Shown one piece after another: positions 12,056 to 23,200 of a DNA stretch of 64,000 nucleotides. The position numbers and the translations under genes were made by a program. How positions within the stretch are numbered: position 1 is the first letter of the stretch; each line of letters begins with the position of its first letter. Under the pieces are notes generated by a model. That model was given only the letters and a program-made list of their open reading frames with translations. It was not told where the DNA came from and did not search any database. The DNA comes from Drosophila persimilis (lineage: Eukaryota > Arthropoda > Insecta > Diptera > Drosophilidae): the NCBI RefSeq assembly GCF_003286085.1, contig NW_020825288.1, positions 24,366,001 to 24,430,000 on the forward strand, in the 5' to 3' direction.

Positions 12056-12454
12056 TCTTAAAAATTTTTTTTTATTGGACCCCCGGAATGTGCGTATGAA
12101 AAATTTGTATAAAAGACACGCTAGAATATGTCAGCTATTTTTAAGCGCATTTTTGGCGAAATATATCGTCGTGAAGGGGAAGGATAGGATGGATCCATAG
12201 GAAGAATTTTCCCTCTCACCTTTTTAAATAGAGTGCGGTTAAGTGGACTAAGCTCTTTTTTTCAACGGTTTATTATGGTATATTTTGAGAATAAGAAAGT
12301 ATATTTCGGTATATTTCTGATTTTGAAAATCTGGCAGCACTGCTCGCAGCTGTTCCTAACACGCAGTAAGTCGTGCCCGTGTGTTTTCGAATTTCACAAG
12401 AACTGTGCTACAATTTCTATCGACTTTTACAGAAAGATTCATTGCAAATTAGAG

Positions 12455-13086
12455 ATGTCGCTGGTACGAAACTCATCCAAATTGCTGGTGTCTCAGCTGA
12501 AGCGTGTGCAGAGCGTCCCCGTGGCATTGTATCACGAAAATGTAAGTTGTCTTCTGCTTCCACCCGGAAGGTTCTTTCGTAATAAATATTGTTCCATATA
12601 GTATTTTGTTTTCGTTTTGGGAGACAGCGCGTTGCTTGCGGCACGAATAAGATAACAATGATAAGGGAATAACCAGCCTTTTTCTTTATCTTTCCCTTTT
12701 GCCGCCAGGTCGTTGAACACTACGAGAACCCACGCAATGTGGGATCGTTGGACAAGAAGGACACCACTGTCGGCACCGGTCTGGTGGGAGCACCCGCTTG
12801 CGGCGATGTTATGAAACTGCAAATCAAAGTAGATGATAATGGAAAAATCATTGATGCAAAGTTCAAGACATTTGGCTGCGGCTCGGCAATTGCCAGCAGT
12901 TCTTTGGCCACCGAATGGGTCAAGGGCAAGTCCATTGACGAAGCTGGTCAGCTGAAGAACACAGACATTGCCAAGGAGCTGCGTCTGCCCCCCGTCAAGC
13001 TGCACTGCTCCATGCTGGCTGAGGATGCCATCAAGGCCGCGTTGGCCGACTACAAGGTCAAGCAGCAGAAGAAGGCTGCCAACTAG
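12455..13086 (+). CDS. IscU: IscU, iron-sulfur cluster scaffold protein
   Basis: Two exons (12455-12541 and 12709-13086) encode 154 residues. Residues 1-25 or so (MSLVRNSSKLLVSQLKRVQS) are basic, hydroxylated and free of acidic residues, as in a mitochondrial targeting peptide. The mature part starts near VVEHYENPRNVGSLD. All IscU hallmarks are present: three cluster-ligand cysteines in PACGDVM, FGCGSAIASSS and LHCSMLAEDA, the aspartate after the first cysteine, and LPPVK, the motif read by the Hsp70/Hsc20 chaperones. Family knowledge: with Nfs1, Isd11 and frataxin it builds 2Fe-2S clusters in the matrix. The 3' UTR has an ACAAT pentanucleotide run at about 13188-13210. Confidence 0.97.
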
Positions 13087-13582
13087 AGAGCTTGTAAACC
13101 GAATCTGTGAATGTAGTCGGAGCGTATTCAATAGGAAACGTACATATATAAAGGAACCACTACTAAAAACAATTATGAGTAATCTACAATACAATACAAT
13201 ACAATATAATATAGAGTATTTTTGCATTAGATCATAGTGTGAGGTGCTCTGTGAGTGGTAAGTGTATTCGTCTGGTAAAGCATTCGAGCAAACTGATTAA
13301 TGTTCTGATTTTACAGATTGGTCGAGTGACTGCTGATAAGTGAATAAGGAAGTAAAGGATGCGTTGAGCGTTTGAATGATTGTCTAAGAGTGTGTTTTAA
13401 AAAAAAGAAGATCTAATTGTATTGCTAAATTTTCTGTTCTGTTCTGCTAATATAGAAACCTTCAATCGAAGAGTAATAAACTGTTCCCCTTGGAATAAAA
13501 TAATATGAATATAATTTATTGCACCTGCTGAAACGTACAAGTCATTAAAAATCGTTTATCCACTGGAGGGGGTGTGGTGTTC
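13087..13582. other. Convergent 3' region between IscU and the Kazal gene
   Basis: Both genes end here. AATAAA at 13475-13480 and at 13493-13498 are the likely IscU poly(A) signals. The rest is AT-rich UTR sequence without an ORF of note. Confidence 0.6.
13475..13480 (+). terminator. AATAAA poly(A) signal, IscU
   Basis: A canonical signal lies about 390 bases after the IscU stop. A second AATAAA at 13493-13498 could also serve. The 3' UTR seems free of other genes up to this point. Confidence 0.5.
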
Positions 13583-14010
13583 TTAGGAGAGGCGCACGCT
13601 CACTCCACCGCCGCACTCGCCCTTTGACTTCATCTCAAAGGCTGAAAATTAATAATTAGATCTATAATATCTGTAATATTATATATCTGTGGGATACTTA
13701 CGATCATCGGCATGCTGGCAATTGTAATTGGACATCACACACGGGCTACCAAATGTGAGCAGGCGTTCCTTGCTGCTGTTCTTGGACTTGGCACAGACCG
13801 GCTCGTAATCATCGCCGCAGGAGCGCTGGCAGCTATTGGCCTGCTTCTTCGTGTCCTTGGCTGGAAAAGCCAGGGCAAAGGCCAACAGGCACAGGGCTAG
13901 ATGCATGAGAGAGTTTTATAGCGTTAAAGACCGCGTGAGTACGATAGCTTTACTATATGAGTACATATACAAATGTGTTTACCTAGAAAAGCAAACAGAG
14001 CGAAACGCAT
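13583..14010 (-). CDS. Small secreted Kazal-type protease-inhibitor-like protein
   Basis: Three exons (14010-13983, 13896-13702, 13641-13583) make a 93-residue protein. The first exon is only 28 bases. Joining it to the second completes a hydrophobic signal peptide (MRFALFAFLALCLL, then AFALAFPA). The alternative in-frame ATG at 13906 spans the acceptor and gives a poorer leader. The mature part has six cysteines in Kazal order: CQRSC, EPVC, GSPC, YNC and a final KGEC. The loop between the third and fourth cysteines is long and basic (AKSKNSSKERLLTFGSP). Kazal domains usually block serine proteases, but several fly members are not proven inhibitors, and I cannot predict the target. The gene has its own TATA box and is convergent with IscU. 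Confidence 0.82.
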
Positions 14011-14115
14011 TGTGTATACAAGTATTCGAAGATTCCCAGAAAACTGTCGCAAAAACCGGCTTGGCTTCGAGTCGCGTTAGAATTGGACTGAATTTTAGAC
14101 AACGAGATTGATCAG

Positions 14116-14124
14116 CTTTATATA
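14116..14124 (-). promoter_or_regulatory. TATA box of the Kazal gene
   Basis: TATATAAAG on the minus strand is followed about 33 bases later by TCAGT (A at about 14089), a good initiator. The resulting 5' UTR would be about 80 bases, ending at the ATG at 14010. Sharp TATA/Inr promoters are typical of tissue-specific secreted proteins. Confidence 0.7.
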
Positions 14125-15263
14125 CGAGGCCGCAGCTCAAAAGCCCAGCTCTCGCGAACAATAGCCGGGCCGACCACCACATATACAATACAGATGTATA
14201 TAGCACGTATATATGTACGAAAATACTTACCATTTATATGATCTATTGTGCTGATGAGAAGCTCTCACCTCAACCCACACACAAAAATTGATGTGTACGA
14301 GAGTATTAAAAAGCATTCAAGTAAACATAGAGTGCACTTGGCTATATTTTCGCCGGGGAGATATGACAATGACGGGTCAACAAGATGATAATGATGATGC
14401 TGCTGCTGCTGTTGGTCAGCAATTTGGATAGAATAGATAATGGGTTTGATCAGGCTGACTACGAGTATGGGCGGTTTTTGCTTGTGCGACACGCGTCGAT
14501 CGGTTTGAAGCAGTTTTCATCACTCCAAACTACATACAATATCCGTAGATACATCAATGGAAGAGGATTACAATTATAATTGGTGATACTCGAGAGAATA
14601 ATGAATTTATAAGAATAAGCAACATTCATTAGCGGATATCTTAGGTATATTAAATGTAAGTTAGTCAGTCACCCTCATATCTTGGCCATTATAGTTTTCG
14701 GATCATTGTATAGTAGTCATGTAACCCAGTGACAGTAAAATTGTGAGGGCGTTAAGTTCAATTGGAACGTCAATCAGACATTATACTGACCATAGAATGA
14801 ATCCCCCCTCCTAAGCTTAATGAAAGCAGGCTGACAAAATAATTTTGAATCAACCCACTGTTATTTATGCCAATCATGAAATAGTTCTGTCTAATTAAGT
14901 TCCGTCATTTGCAATGGGAGTATATAGTCGATAAGATGGCTAAGTTTTATTCCAGAAATTAAAACGCATTTGTATTTCCTTCCTGTTGGGTATTGGTTCG
15001 AGTCCTTCGCAATAGACCCTAATGCATCACGATATCCCTAAATCGTTCAATATCTCGTGCATACAGAGAGTACAAACAAACAAATCAACTCCAACTTCAA
15101 AAACAATAAAGTGTACGAACTGTTGTCCCTGGCTGGCGGCAATTTATTTTCAAATATTTAAATTCACCACAGATGGTGGTGACTTTCTTTCTATCGGAAT
15201 TCTTTACCTTGTATAAATATACCTTGTTTATAGTAACAGTAGGGCAACTCCTTAAATTACATT

Positions 15264-15460
15264 TTGAATCTAAACTTTATACTTTACACCGACTTTAGTA
15301 AAGCATTCGACTCTGTAAACCATTCCCTTTTAGCGCATAAACTTGACCTTTTAGGGGTTCCGCCAAACCTCCTGAGATGGATTTCTAGCTATCTTTGTTC
15401 CAGGTCTCAAAGAGTCCTCTTCAAAAACTCCCTCTCCTCAACAGTAAAGGTTTCTTCGCA
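15264..15460 (+). mobile_element. Fragment of a non-LTR retrotransposon reverse transcriptase
   Basis: About 60 codons read TDFSKAFDSVNHSLLAHK, then LDLLGVPPNLLRWISSYL, then RSQRVLFKN. This matches the reverse-transcriptase region of LINE elements of the Jockey type. After about 15460 the match stops, and neither the YADD active-site block nor any endonuclease is present. It is a short dead remnant. The clade cannot be assigned from so little. Confidence 0.8.
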
Positions 15461-15814
15461 TTCACATTCGCATTCTCTTTCAAAACATATCTCTTTGGCG
15501 AAGAAGGATATTTTAGAAATAAGGAAATATTTGTTATTTATGGCGCCAATACATGCATAAACTTGTTAGTCTCTATTTTAAAGCTATCACAAAGATATTT
15601 TGCAGCTTATTGTCTTTTTACAGAGATCAAGAATTGGTATCGGGATCAGGATATATATATACATAAAACATATCAATTTAAGAAAATTTCTTTATATAAA
15701 ATTAACGAAACAAATGCCGGTTGATAAGCAACAAGTCTTAAGATACATTGAGCAACAGCAACAGCAACATTGAGGTGACAACACTGCGACTTTAACGTTT
15801 TTATTTAATCCTTG

Positions 15815-16025
15815 TTTTAGAAAAAATTGCATAGGAGCATGGACTAGAAACTAGCCAATCTTGTAGAAAATGTATTCATCAATGGGATTAAATTAAGTGG
15901 GCAGAGCTGAGGGTTTTAGTTAGCCAGCATTATAAAACTAAATATTTAAATTGGCATATGTGGATTATTTACAGTATATTTTTAAAATGAGACGGTTTAT
16001 TTTGGTATATCTCTCAGGGTCGGAT
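15815..16025 (+). repeat. Dispersed repeat copy C
   Basis: In order: GGACTAGAAACTAGCCA, TAGAAAATGTATTCATCAAT, AAGTGGGCAGAGCTGAGGG, TTTTAGTTAGCCAG, AAAATGAGACGG, then TATATCTCTCAGGG. It is the longest plus-strand copy and shares block order with the inverted copy A. Confidence 0.65.
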
Positions 16026-16048
16026 GGTATATTTTATCGTTAAGTCCG

Positions 16049-16076
16049 CGGTCACACTCAGGGTGACTGTTTACGG
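16049..16076 (+). promoter_or_regulatory. Motif 1-like element with nearby GGTATTTT words
   Basis: CGGTCACACT at 16049-16058 matches core-promoter Motif 1 (yGGTCACACTr, bound by M1BP). CGGTATTTTT starts near 16074 and CGGTATTTTTTT near 16094, like the DMv5 promoter word. No ORF begins nearby, so this may be a relic promoter or part of the surrounding repeat. Confidence 0.35.
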
Positions 16077-16189
16077 TATTTTTAATACTTTTCGGTATTT
16101 TTTTTGAACCGACAGTATATCTAAGGTATATCGGTATATAAGAGTATATTTTGTAAATTTCATCAATCCATTATATTTCATTTTCAGCG

Positions 16190-16345
16190 GTATACAGAAA
16201 TCCAATAAAAGCAAGTAATTAGAATAAGCCAGTCCAGTAGAAAATTGATTCAGCAATCATATACAATTATCTGGGCAAAACTGAGAGATCTATATAGCTG
16301 GGAATATTCGACGGAAGATTAAAAACGAGTATTTATTGGCGAATA
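16190..16345 (+). repeat. Dispersed repeat copy D
   Basis: It contains CAATAAAAGCAAG, AAGCCAGTCCAGTAGAAAA, CTGGGCAAAACTGAGAG, TATAGCTGGGAATATTCGAC and GGAAGATTAAAAACGAG, the same order as copies A, C and E. Confidence 0.65.
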
Positions 16346-16649
16346 ACCGGTTGACAACAATGATTACCGGCAACACTAATTCTCATACCCTAGGGGAAAG
16401 AATGTTATAGAGTTAGAAAATGTTTGTCATCCCAGGCTCCATAGGTATCAGGATCGAGATAAATATATACAAGATACTAATAATGCACTTGAATATGTCT
16501 AAAGAAAATAAATTTGGGAAAAGGTCTTTATAAATTACATATCATCTTCATATGAAATGAACGAAATAGGGTATACAAAAGTCTATGCGCGCATTATGAG
16601 TATTAAAATACCAGCAACATTGCGACTGTTTTTATTGTTGAACTATTTT

Positions 16650-16855
16650 GTTTAAACCTTGTTTTCGTAAAAATACAATAAAAGCAAGGACTAAAAACTA
16701 GCCAGTTAAGTAGAAAATACATTAATCAATGGCGTAAAATTATGTGGGCAGAACTAAGCGTTTTAGTTAGCCAGAATTATTGAACGGAATATTAAAATTC
16801 AACAACAAACTGTGCTAAGGGTTCTATATTCGACGGAATATTACTCAAAGACGAG
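16650..16855 (+). repeat. Dispersed repeat copy E
   Basis: It contains CAATAAAAGCAAGGACTA, AACTAGCCAGTTAAGTAG, ATTATGTGGGCAGAACTAAG, TTTTAGTTAGCCAGAATTAT and ATTCGACGGAATATTACTC, then GACGAGGAAA. This last part abuts the Kdm2 upstream region. Confidence 0.65.
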
Positions 16856-18349
16856 GAAATTTTTGAGCTGTGCGGTTCGTGTGCGCGGAACATCGTCGTG
16901 AATAAAAAAGGCGAAAAAACCGCTGCTCTCGAAAAATAATTTACAAGTACGAACGATTTTCATCTGGACTGCAGAAATAGTTAACAAAATTAATTGTAGT
17001 TTTTGCGCGATCATACGCGTGTTTTTTGTTGGTGTGCGTGAGCTAATGCTTTTGTTTTGTGTCAATATGTATTAATTATAATTAAAATGTATTTCACGGC
17101 GTAAGCGAAAAAATTGTAATTTTGAAAATGAGTGGAGCGGAAGACGACGAGAGGCAATAACTGAAGCGGCTTCGTGGTGACGCTTACGGAACAGAACAAA
17201 AGCAATCTGGTGAAGAGGGGCAGAGCAGACCCACCACCAATACAGACTCGAAAAAATCTGACAAAAACTAGATACGCAACCAAAGTGCAAATTTAGAATT
17301 CCATTCCTATTACAAGTTCATGGGAAAGTGCTTGCTCCGCAGTGACGGGGATACGTGGAGCCCCAAGGTGTGCAGCCCGGTGATAAGTGTAGCGCTACAC
17401 TTGGCAGCGTTTTGGATGGCAGAAACATCACGTTAAATGCATTCAGCGCACACACAGACACGCGGGCAGGGGCATCATATCCACATATCCACATCCCGGG
17501 CGCAGGTAGCCGCTGCGCTGCGACTGAGAGCGACAGTCACCACGGTTGGGTTTTGTTTTATCTTCTCGGTGACCCGCGGAACAGAGGCGTAGCTCTGGGC
17601 TGTCGCACACGTGGGATTCGGCAACCCCTTGGCAGGCGAGCCACTGTCGGGACAGAAGTAGAAGCAGGCGAGGCGGCGTTGTGGTGGATTTCCTCACCCG
17701 GTTTTGGGGCCCAGCAAGTGATGTTCATATGGGGTGAGGCATATTCTCACGGCTTGTGTGCTCATAGTCGGTCTGAGAGTGCTCTCACCTCACATGATTA
17801 TAGCTTGCTGGGGCCCAGCAGCAGAGCCCCAAGTGTGTTGAGTTTCGCTCGTTGGGGCCCGACCTAGCTCTGCACGCTATTTGTTCCGTTCGTTTCTTCA
17901 GTTTCGTCGGTGTGTGGGAGTGAGCAGGCTGCTCCGGTGCGCTCTGTTCAGTGTAATGTAACGTCGCTATTTTCTGTGTGTCTGTGTTTCTGTGACTGTG
18001 CCCCCCTCCGTTCAATTTGTATGAAGTAATAAACGTAATTAGTTTGTTAGTGCGCTCTTTGGGGCGAAAGACAAGTGACAGCAGTAGCAGCAGCAGCAGA
18101 AGCAGGCAGATTGCAATCTGCATGAGAACGATACTAAATGCTGACGCATCTTCTGATTTTCCGTACATTTTGCAGTTCAGCACGGGATTAGATAGAGCAA
18201 GAGCAAGAGAGAGGCAAAACAAAAAAAACAATTACACATTAATTCGTCGGAGTGGAACCGTTTGTTATACATATATCCGAATCGGAAATCGGTATCGGTG
18301 TGCTGTGCTGCTAGTGAAGTAACGTTTTCTATAAACGATTTCCGTGGCG
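16856..18349 (+). other. Presumed Kdm2 promoter and 5' untranslated region
   Basis: Base composition changes from AT-rich to mixed after about 17150. There are many short ORFs, none convincing. An imperfect hairpin lies at 17706-17816. The transcription start and any noncoding first exon cannot be fixed without transcripts. The sequence just before the ATG at 18350 (TTTCCGTGGCG) has no upstream in-frame ATG close by. Confidence 0.5.
17706..17816 (+). other. Long imperfect hairpin upstream of Kdm2
   Basis: The left arm runs from GGGGCCCAGCAAG through CATATGGGGTGAG. It pairs with the right arm, CTCACCTCACATG through GCTTGCTGGGGCCC. An inner stem pairs GCA..TCTCA with TGAGAG.TGC around a loop of about 25 bases. 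The total is about 111 bases with internal bulges. The size is compatible with a pri-miRNA, but nothing else supports that. Confidence 0.4.
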
Positions 18350-20235
18350 ATGTCCACCGCCGTCGAAACGGGGTCGTCGCCAGCCAAAAGCAACAACAAT
18401 GGCAACAGCAGCGGAGGCGGCGGCGGCGGCGGCAATGGTAATCCCAGTACCAATCCGAAAGGTGTTCAGCGCCGTCAATTGGTGAGTACCCCGTCTGTCA
18501 GTGTCCCACTGCTCAATTTTCCCATTTCCCCCATCTATCAATAAACTGATAAATAAAAAAGCAACAACCTATAGCAATTATTGATAAGGCCCCCGGTGCC
18601 GCAAGATGATCATTAGTTGTGGAAACAAACGTAAAACTCATCATTAATCTATATAAATAAATTGCATGCTCACTCTCTTCGGTCTTCGGTCTACCCATTC
18701 TCCCTCTCCCTCCTCCTCCATCTCGCTCTCGCTCCCGTTGAGCATTGGAGCTCAACTGATGCCTCATGACCAAAAGCAATGAGCTTTATTTGCCATATTT
18801 GCTGTTTGTTATTCTCCTCTCCACCTCTTCTTCTTCTTCATCTTGTTGGGGTCTGGCTGGCTGGTGCTTGTTATTCTCTTCTCTACCCTTTCAGAGGTTA
18901 TGTGGACTTTGTCGCAAAGTTTCAGTGCAATGAAAAAAATAATTGTTGACCCCTCATCTGCTTTGCTCTATTAATCAATTCTCGAATCAATTTAATATCG
19001 AATGTTTGTATGATTTGTGAGAGTATCTCAATCATCGGCTAATGGGAGGCCTATTCTGGCTTGGCATTTCGTTTTCGTTTTGCTATGCCTTTGACTTTCC
19101 TACGGTGATGTGGTGTGATTTGTGTGTGTGTCTGTATGTGAGAGCACAGTGTGGTGTGTTTCTTCGGTTTCTATTTCGTATCGTAGATAACAGGGCATTG
19201 TTGTTGTTCTTCTTGCCCCAACATATTTACATACACGCCAGCGTGTGATGTGAAGGGGGTCTGAAGTAATGCTGACGTTGACACTGCTCTGGGCAGAAGC
19301 CGATAACCGATTTGATATCTTATAGTCGAAAGAGACTCTGATTAGCAACCGAACCGAAATTGGATCAGAGTAACAGCTGTTGCCCTCGGCACCTCGACAC
19401 CGCGACACCGCACTTGTCGCAAGAAAGAGATCCTATGTATGCCACTGCCTTCCCTCTGTCGTTGTCTTTATCTCTATGAATATTTAAGTGCGGAACGCAA
19501 TGTACGCCCCATTAAAAATGTATAGAGCAGGGCAGAGCAGAGTAGAGCAGAGCACAGCAGGCATAGAGCATGACTAACCCCCAGAGGGGAGCAAAGCACA
19601 TGGCAGCAGATAAGGGTCCGCAATTAGCACCTAAATAGAATACATTAGGGCCCCCAGGTGGGCCAAACCAATTGATGGGACGGGAGGGCGGTGGGGGAGT
19701 GAGTGACGCCACCATGAAACCACTTGACTGGATTTGGATTTTGGTTTCTTTCATCCACATACGCACATACGCACATACGCACACACGCACACAAACATAC
19801 GAAGACATACAGATGTACCTGATGCCGGACACCAAAACAAGCTTTTCGGCCAGAAGTAGTAGCAGCAACAGCAACCACAATGAAAAGCCACTAACACAAA
19901 AAAAATCATTTAGAACATGCCAAACAAGTTTCCAGTGTGTGGCAAGCTGCTCAAAAAGGATATACCAGACACACACACACATTAACTCACAAACGAATAC
20001 TCGTGCAAACGAGGGCAGAGCCGCATCCATGTTTTATAGATTTTTCATTGCGCTTCCCCACCCGCTCCCCAAATACTCTCCACGGCGGCGGCCAAAATAA
20101 ACGCAAAGCAAAGCAGGAGACATATTGTTGTTGTTGCTGCCTCTGCCTCTGCTTTTCCTTTGGAGCAACAGTCGTGCTGCTTCCCGGCGACGCTGCATCA
20201 CCACAAATGCAGTTCTGTATAATAATATGTGTGCG

Positions 20236-20289
<54 letters not shown>

Positions 20290-23200
20290 TTGCATATGCA
20301 AAGTGCATGCGCACAGAAGAGAGACAGCAACAGGAGATGGAGCTATAGCTGGGGCGGGCTTTCAGGCCTGCCTGCATCCCCGGACAACACAACACGATTC
20401 CCATTGCCCTTTGCCAAGTGCCGCACGGAAATTGCCAGAAAACACGAACGAGCGAGCGGCCCCAACGAGAATGTGGTTAAGGAAAACTCGAAGCCGAAGG
20501 CCCCATGATGCGTCGTCCATGGCCCCAGCCAGCCCAATGAAAACGAAATGACGAGCCCCATAAGCTTTTATATACGCTGAGCAGAGCAGAGCAAAGGCAG
20601 CACAGCGGTGGAGGTGTTGGCGGCAGCAGCAGAGAAGAGCAGAGCCGAGCAGAGCAGCACTCGGAGAAAGTGATGGCGCGGGCCGATGGGATGGCAGAAA
20701 TAGAGAGAGACGAGAGAGTGTCCCACTCGATACGGTGTGGTGAAGAGAGGCATTCACTTGTGAATCATTTTTTGATGGCGTCAGCAGAGAAGCGAGCGGT
20801 GCCGCCGCCCTCTGTGGGGAGTGGAGTATATTTATAGGCATTTATCGCTGCGCTCCGGTTCGGTTTTTGCTTTGCATTCAATAATGTTGTTGTCTTATCC
20901 CCTCTATCTCTCTATCTCTATCTCTCTCTCTTGTCTCTTGTCTCTTACAGCGCGAGCGCAAGCAGCGGAAGCTCTACCTCGACGAATGGTCGTTGGGCGA
21001 TGATGATGGTGAGGGGGCGCGCGGCTTCAGTGTTGCCGAGAAGCTCGAATCTTCAAAGTTTGCGCAGTCAGGGATGGTGCGGGAGATGCGCGGCTGCGAT
21101 TTAACCGTCGCGTAAGTATATCAATTATTGTTTACGGCTTGATCATCGATCAGCCGTACTTAGCGAAAGCAAACGAGGGAGATTGAACGTTATGTGATAC
21201 AGAAATTAACGAATAGCAAAGCGAATAGGCGGCGGCAGCACAGAGTAAGCTAATTTTCCATTCTTCACCCTCCCCCAAAACCCCTTTTCAGATTCCTACA
21301 GCAACATGGCTTCAACATACCCTTACTCTTTAGAGAAAAGAACGGGTTGGGTCTCCGCATGCCCGATCCGCAAGAGTTTACCGTGGGCGATGTGCGGCTG
21401 TGCGTGGGATCGCGTCGTCTGCTGGACGTGATGGATGTGAACACACAGAAGAACCTCCAGATGACGATGAAGGAGTGGCAGCAGTACTACGAGTGCCCGC
21501 AAAAGGATCGATTGCTGAACGTGATTTCGCTGGAGTTCTCGCACACGCGACTGGATCGCTTTGTGCAGAGCCCAGAGATTGTGCGCCAGATCGACTGGGT
21601 GGATGTAGTATGGCCCAAACAGCTGAAGGATGCCCAGAAGGAGGGCACCAATCTGCTCGGCGGCATGATGTACCCCAAGGTGCAGAAGTACTGCCTGATG
21701 TCGGTGAAGAACTGCTACACTGACTTTCACATTGACTTTGGCGGCACCTCCGTCTGGTATCACATCCTCAAGGGCAGCAAGGTCTTCTGGCTGATACCGC
21801 CCACCGATCGCAACCTGCAGCTCTACGAGAAGTGGGTGCTGTCCGGCAAGCAGGCGGACATCTTCTTCGGCGACACCGTGGAGAAGTGCGCCCGCGTCTA
21901 TCTGACGGCCGGGAACACCTTCTTCATACCCACCGGCTGGATCCATGCCGTCTACACACCCACCCAGTCGCTGGTCTTTGGGGGCAACTTCCTGCACTCG
22001 TTCGGTATCGTGAAGCAGCTGAGGACGGCCACCGTCGAGGACATTACAAAGGTGCCGCAGAAGTTTCGCTACCCCTTCTTCACCGAAATGCTCTGGTATG
22101 TCCTCGCTCGCTATGTCTACACGCTGCTCGGCCACTCGCACCTCGAGGGGGAGCCGTCGGCCAGCGAGGCAGAGATGGCCGCTCGCCCGCACATCCATCT
22201 CACGCACTACGAGCTGTTCGGGCTCAAGGAGATCGTCATGTATCTGTACGATCTGCCGCCGCAGAAGAAGAATGTGCCCAGTCTTGTGCTCGATCCCGTG
22301 GCCCTCATCAAGGATGTGCGCACACTGGTGGAGCGGCACTGCAAGGACCAGCAGGATCAGGCCGTCACGGGCATGTCCGTGCTGAGAACGGCCTCCGAGG
22401 AGCAGGCAGGCTTTCACCTGTACGACCGCACAAGGGTCAAGCAGGAGATCAAACAGGAGATTGTCCGAAAAAATGCCGAGGTAATCCGCGAACAGCAGCA
22501 GCTGGAGGCGGGCAGGGATGGCGCAGTGGCTGCCTCCGGTGCCGTTGTAGCTGGCATTGAGTACAGCAACGGAGTCCTGAAAAAGGAGCAACTGGAGAAT
22601 GGCGCAGGAGCCACTGGCCAGGGCGGACCAGCACAACCAGGTGGGTTCTCGATCACGATATTCCTTGTGGCTCACATTACTATCTCCTGTTTTTAGCAGA
22701 GGCCACCTTTGTCCTGCCCACGGATACACTAAAGTACCGCCCGCCCAAGAAAATGCATCTGGCAAATGCAGTGGCAGCGGCAGCGACCAGCACCAGCACC
22801 ACCAGTGGAGCAGGAGGAGGACCATCCGCTGGAGGAACTGCAGCAAACAACAACAGTCTACCCACTGGGGGTGGGGGAGGGGCAGTCACAGGCAATGCCA
22901 TCAGTGTGATTGCCACGTGCTCCAATTATAATAATTTGAACAGCAGTGAGGCGGCATCCCTGGACAACAACTGTGCCTCGCCCGGGGATGGGGCCAAGCT
23001 ATCGCCCCATCTGACGGGCACCGGGCAGCCGAGGCGACGCCGCACGCGCTGCAAGAACTGTGCCGCCTGTCAGCGCTCCGATTGCGGCACCTGCCCCTTC
23101 TGCATGGACATGGTCAAGTTCGGTGGACCGGGACGGGCCAAGCAGACGTGCATGATGCGCCAGTGCCTGTCGCCCATGCTTCCAGTGACCGCGCAGTGTG

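Larger units (their letters stand above)
11343..12454. other. Divergent intergenic region between ARMH3 and IscU, with dispersed repeats
   Basis: The two genes start head to head here, 1.1 kb apart. The DNA is AT-rich. It holds at least one clear inverted copy of the local dispersed repeat (11490-11695) and a weaker one (11960-12055). Several GGTATATTTT-like words occur on both sides (about 11500-11530 and 12277-12320). A GGCAGCACTG word at 12332-12341 lies about 110 bases before the IscU start. The sequence does not fix the transcription starts. Confidence 0.55.
14125..16855. other. Gene-free interval with decayed repeats, upstream of Kdm2
   Basis: I find no intact gene here. The interval holds a LINE reverse-transcriptase fragment (15264-15460), three plus-strand copies of the dispersed repeat, and a cluster of promoter-like words near 16050. 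A short AT-rich part at 14230-14700 shows nothing I can name. Confidence 0.6.

Noticed and set aside
14995..15005. GGTTCGAGTCC, like a tRNA B box
   Set aside because: The flanking T-arm does not pair well and no acceptor, D or anticodon stem can be built around it.
17355..17867. 170-codon ORF upstream of Kdm2
   Set aside because: No recognisable domain; it overlaps the hairpin and shows no splice signal in frame with Kdm2.
19987..20330. Cys/Val and His/Thr runs in several frames
   Set aside because: They are translations of the GT microsatellite.
21323..22846. 507-codon minus-strand ORF opposite Kdm2
   Set aside because: It is the antisense shadow of the JmjC exon; the plus strand has all the catalytic motifs.
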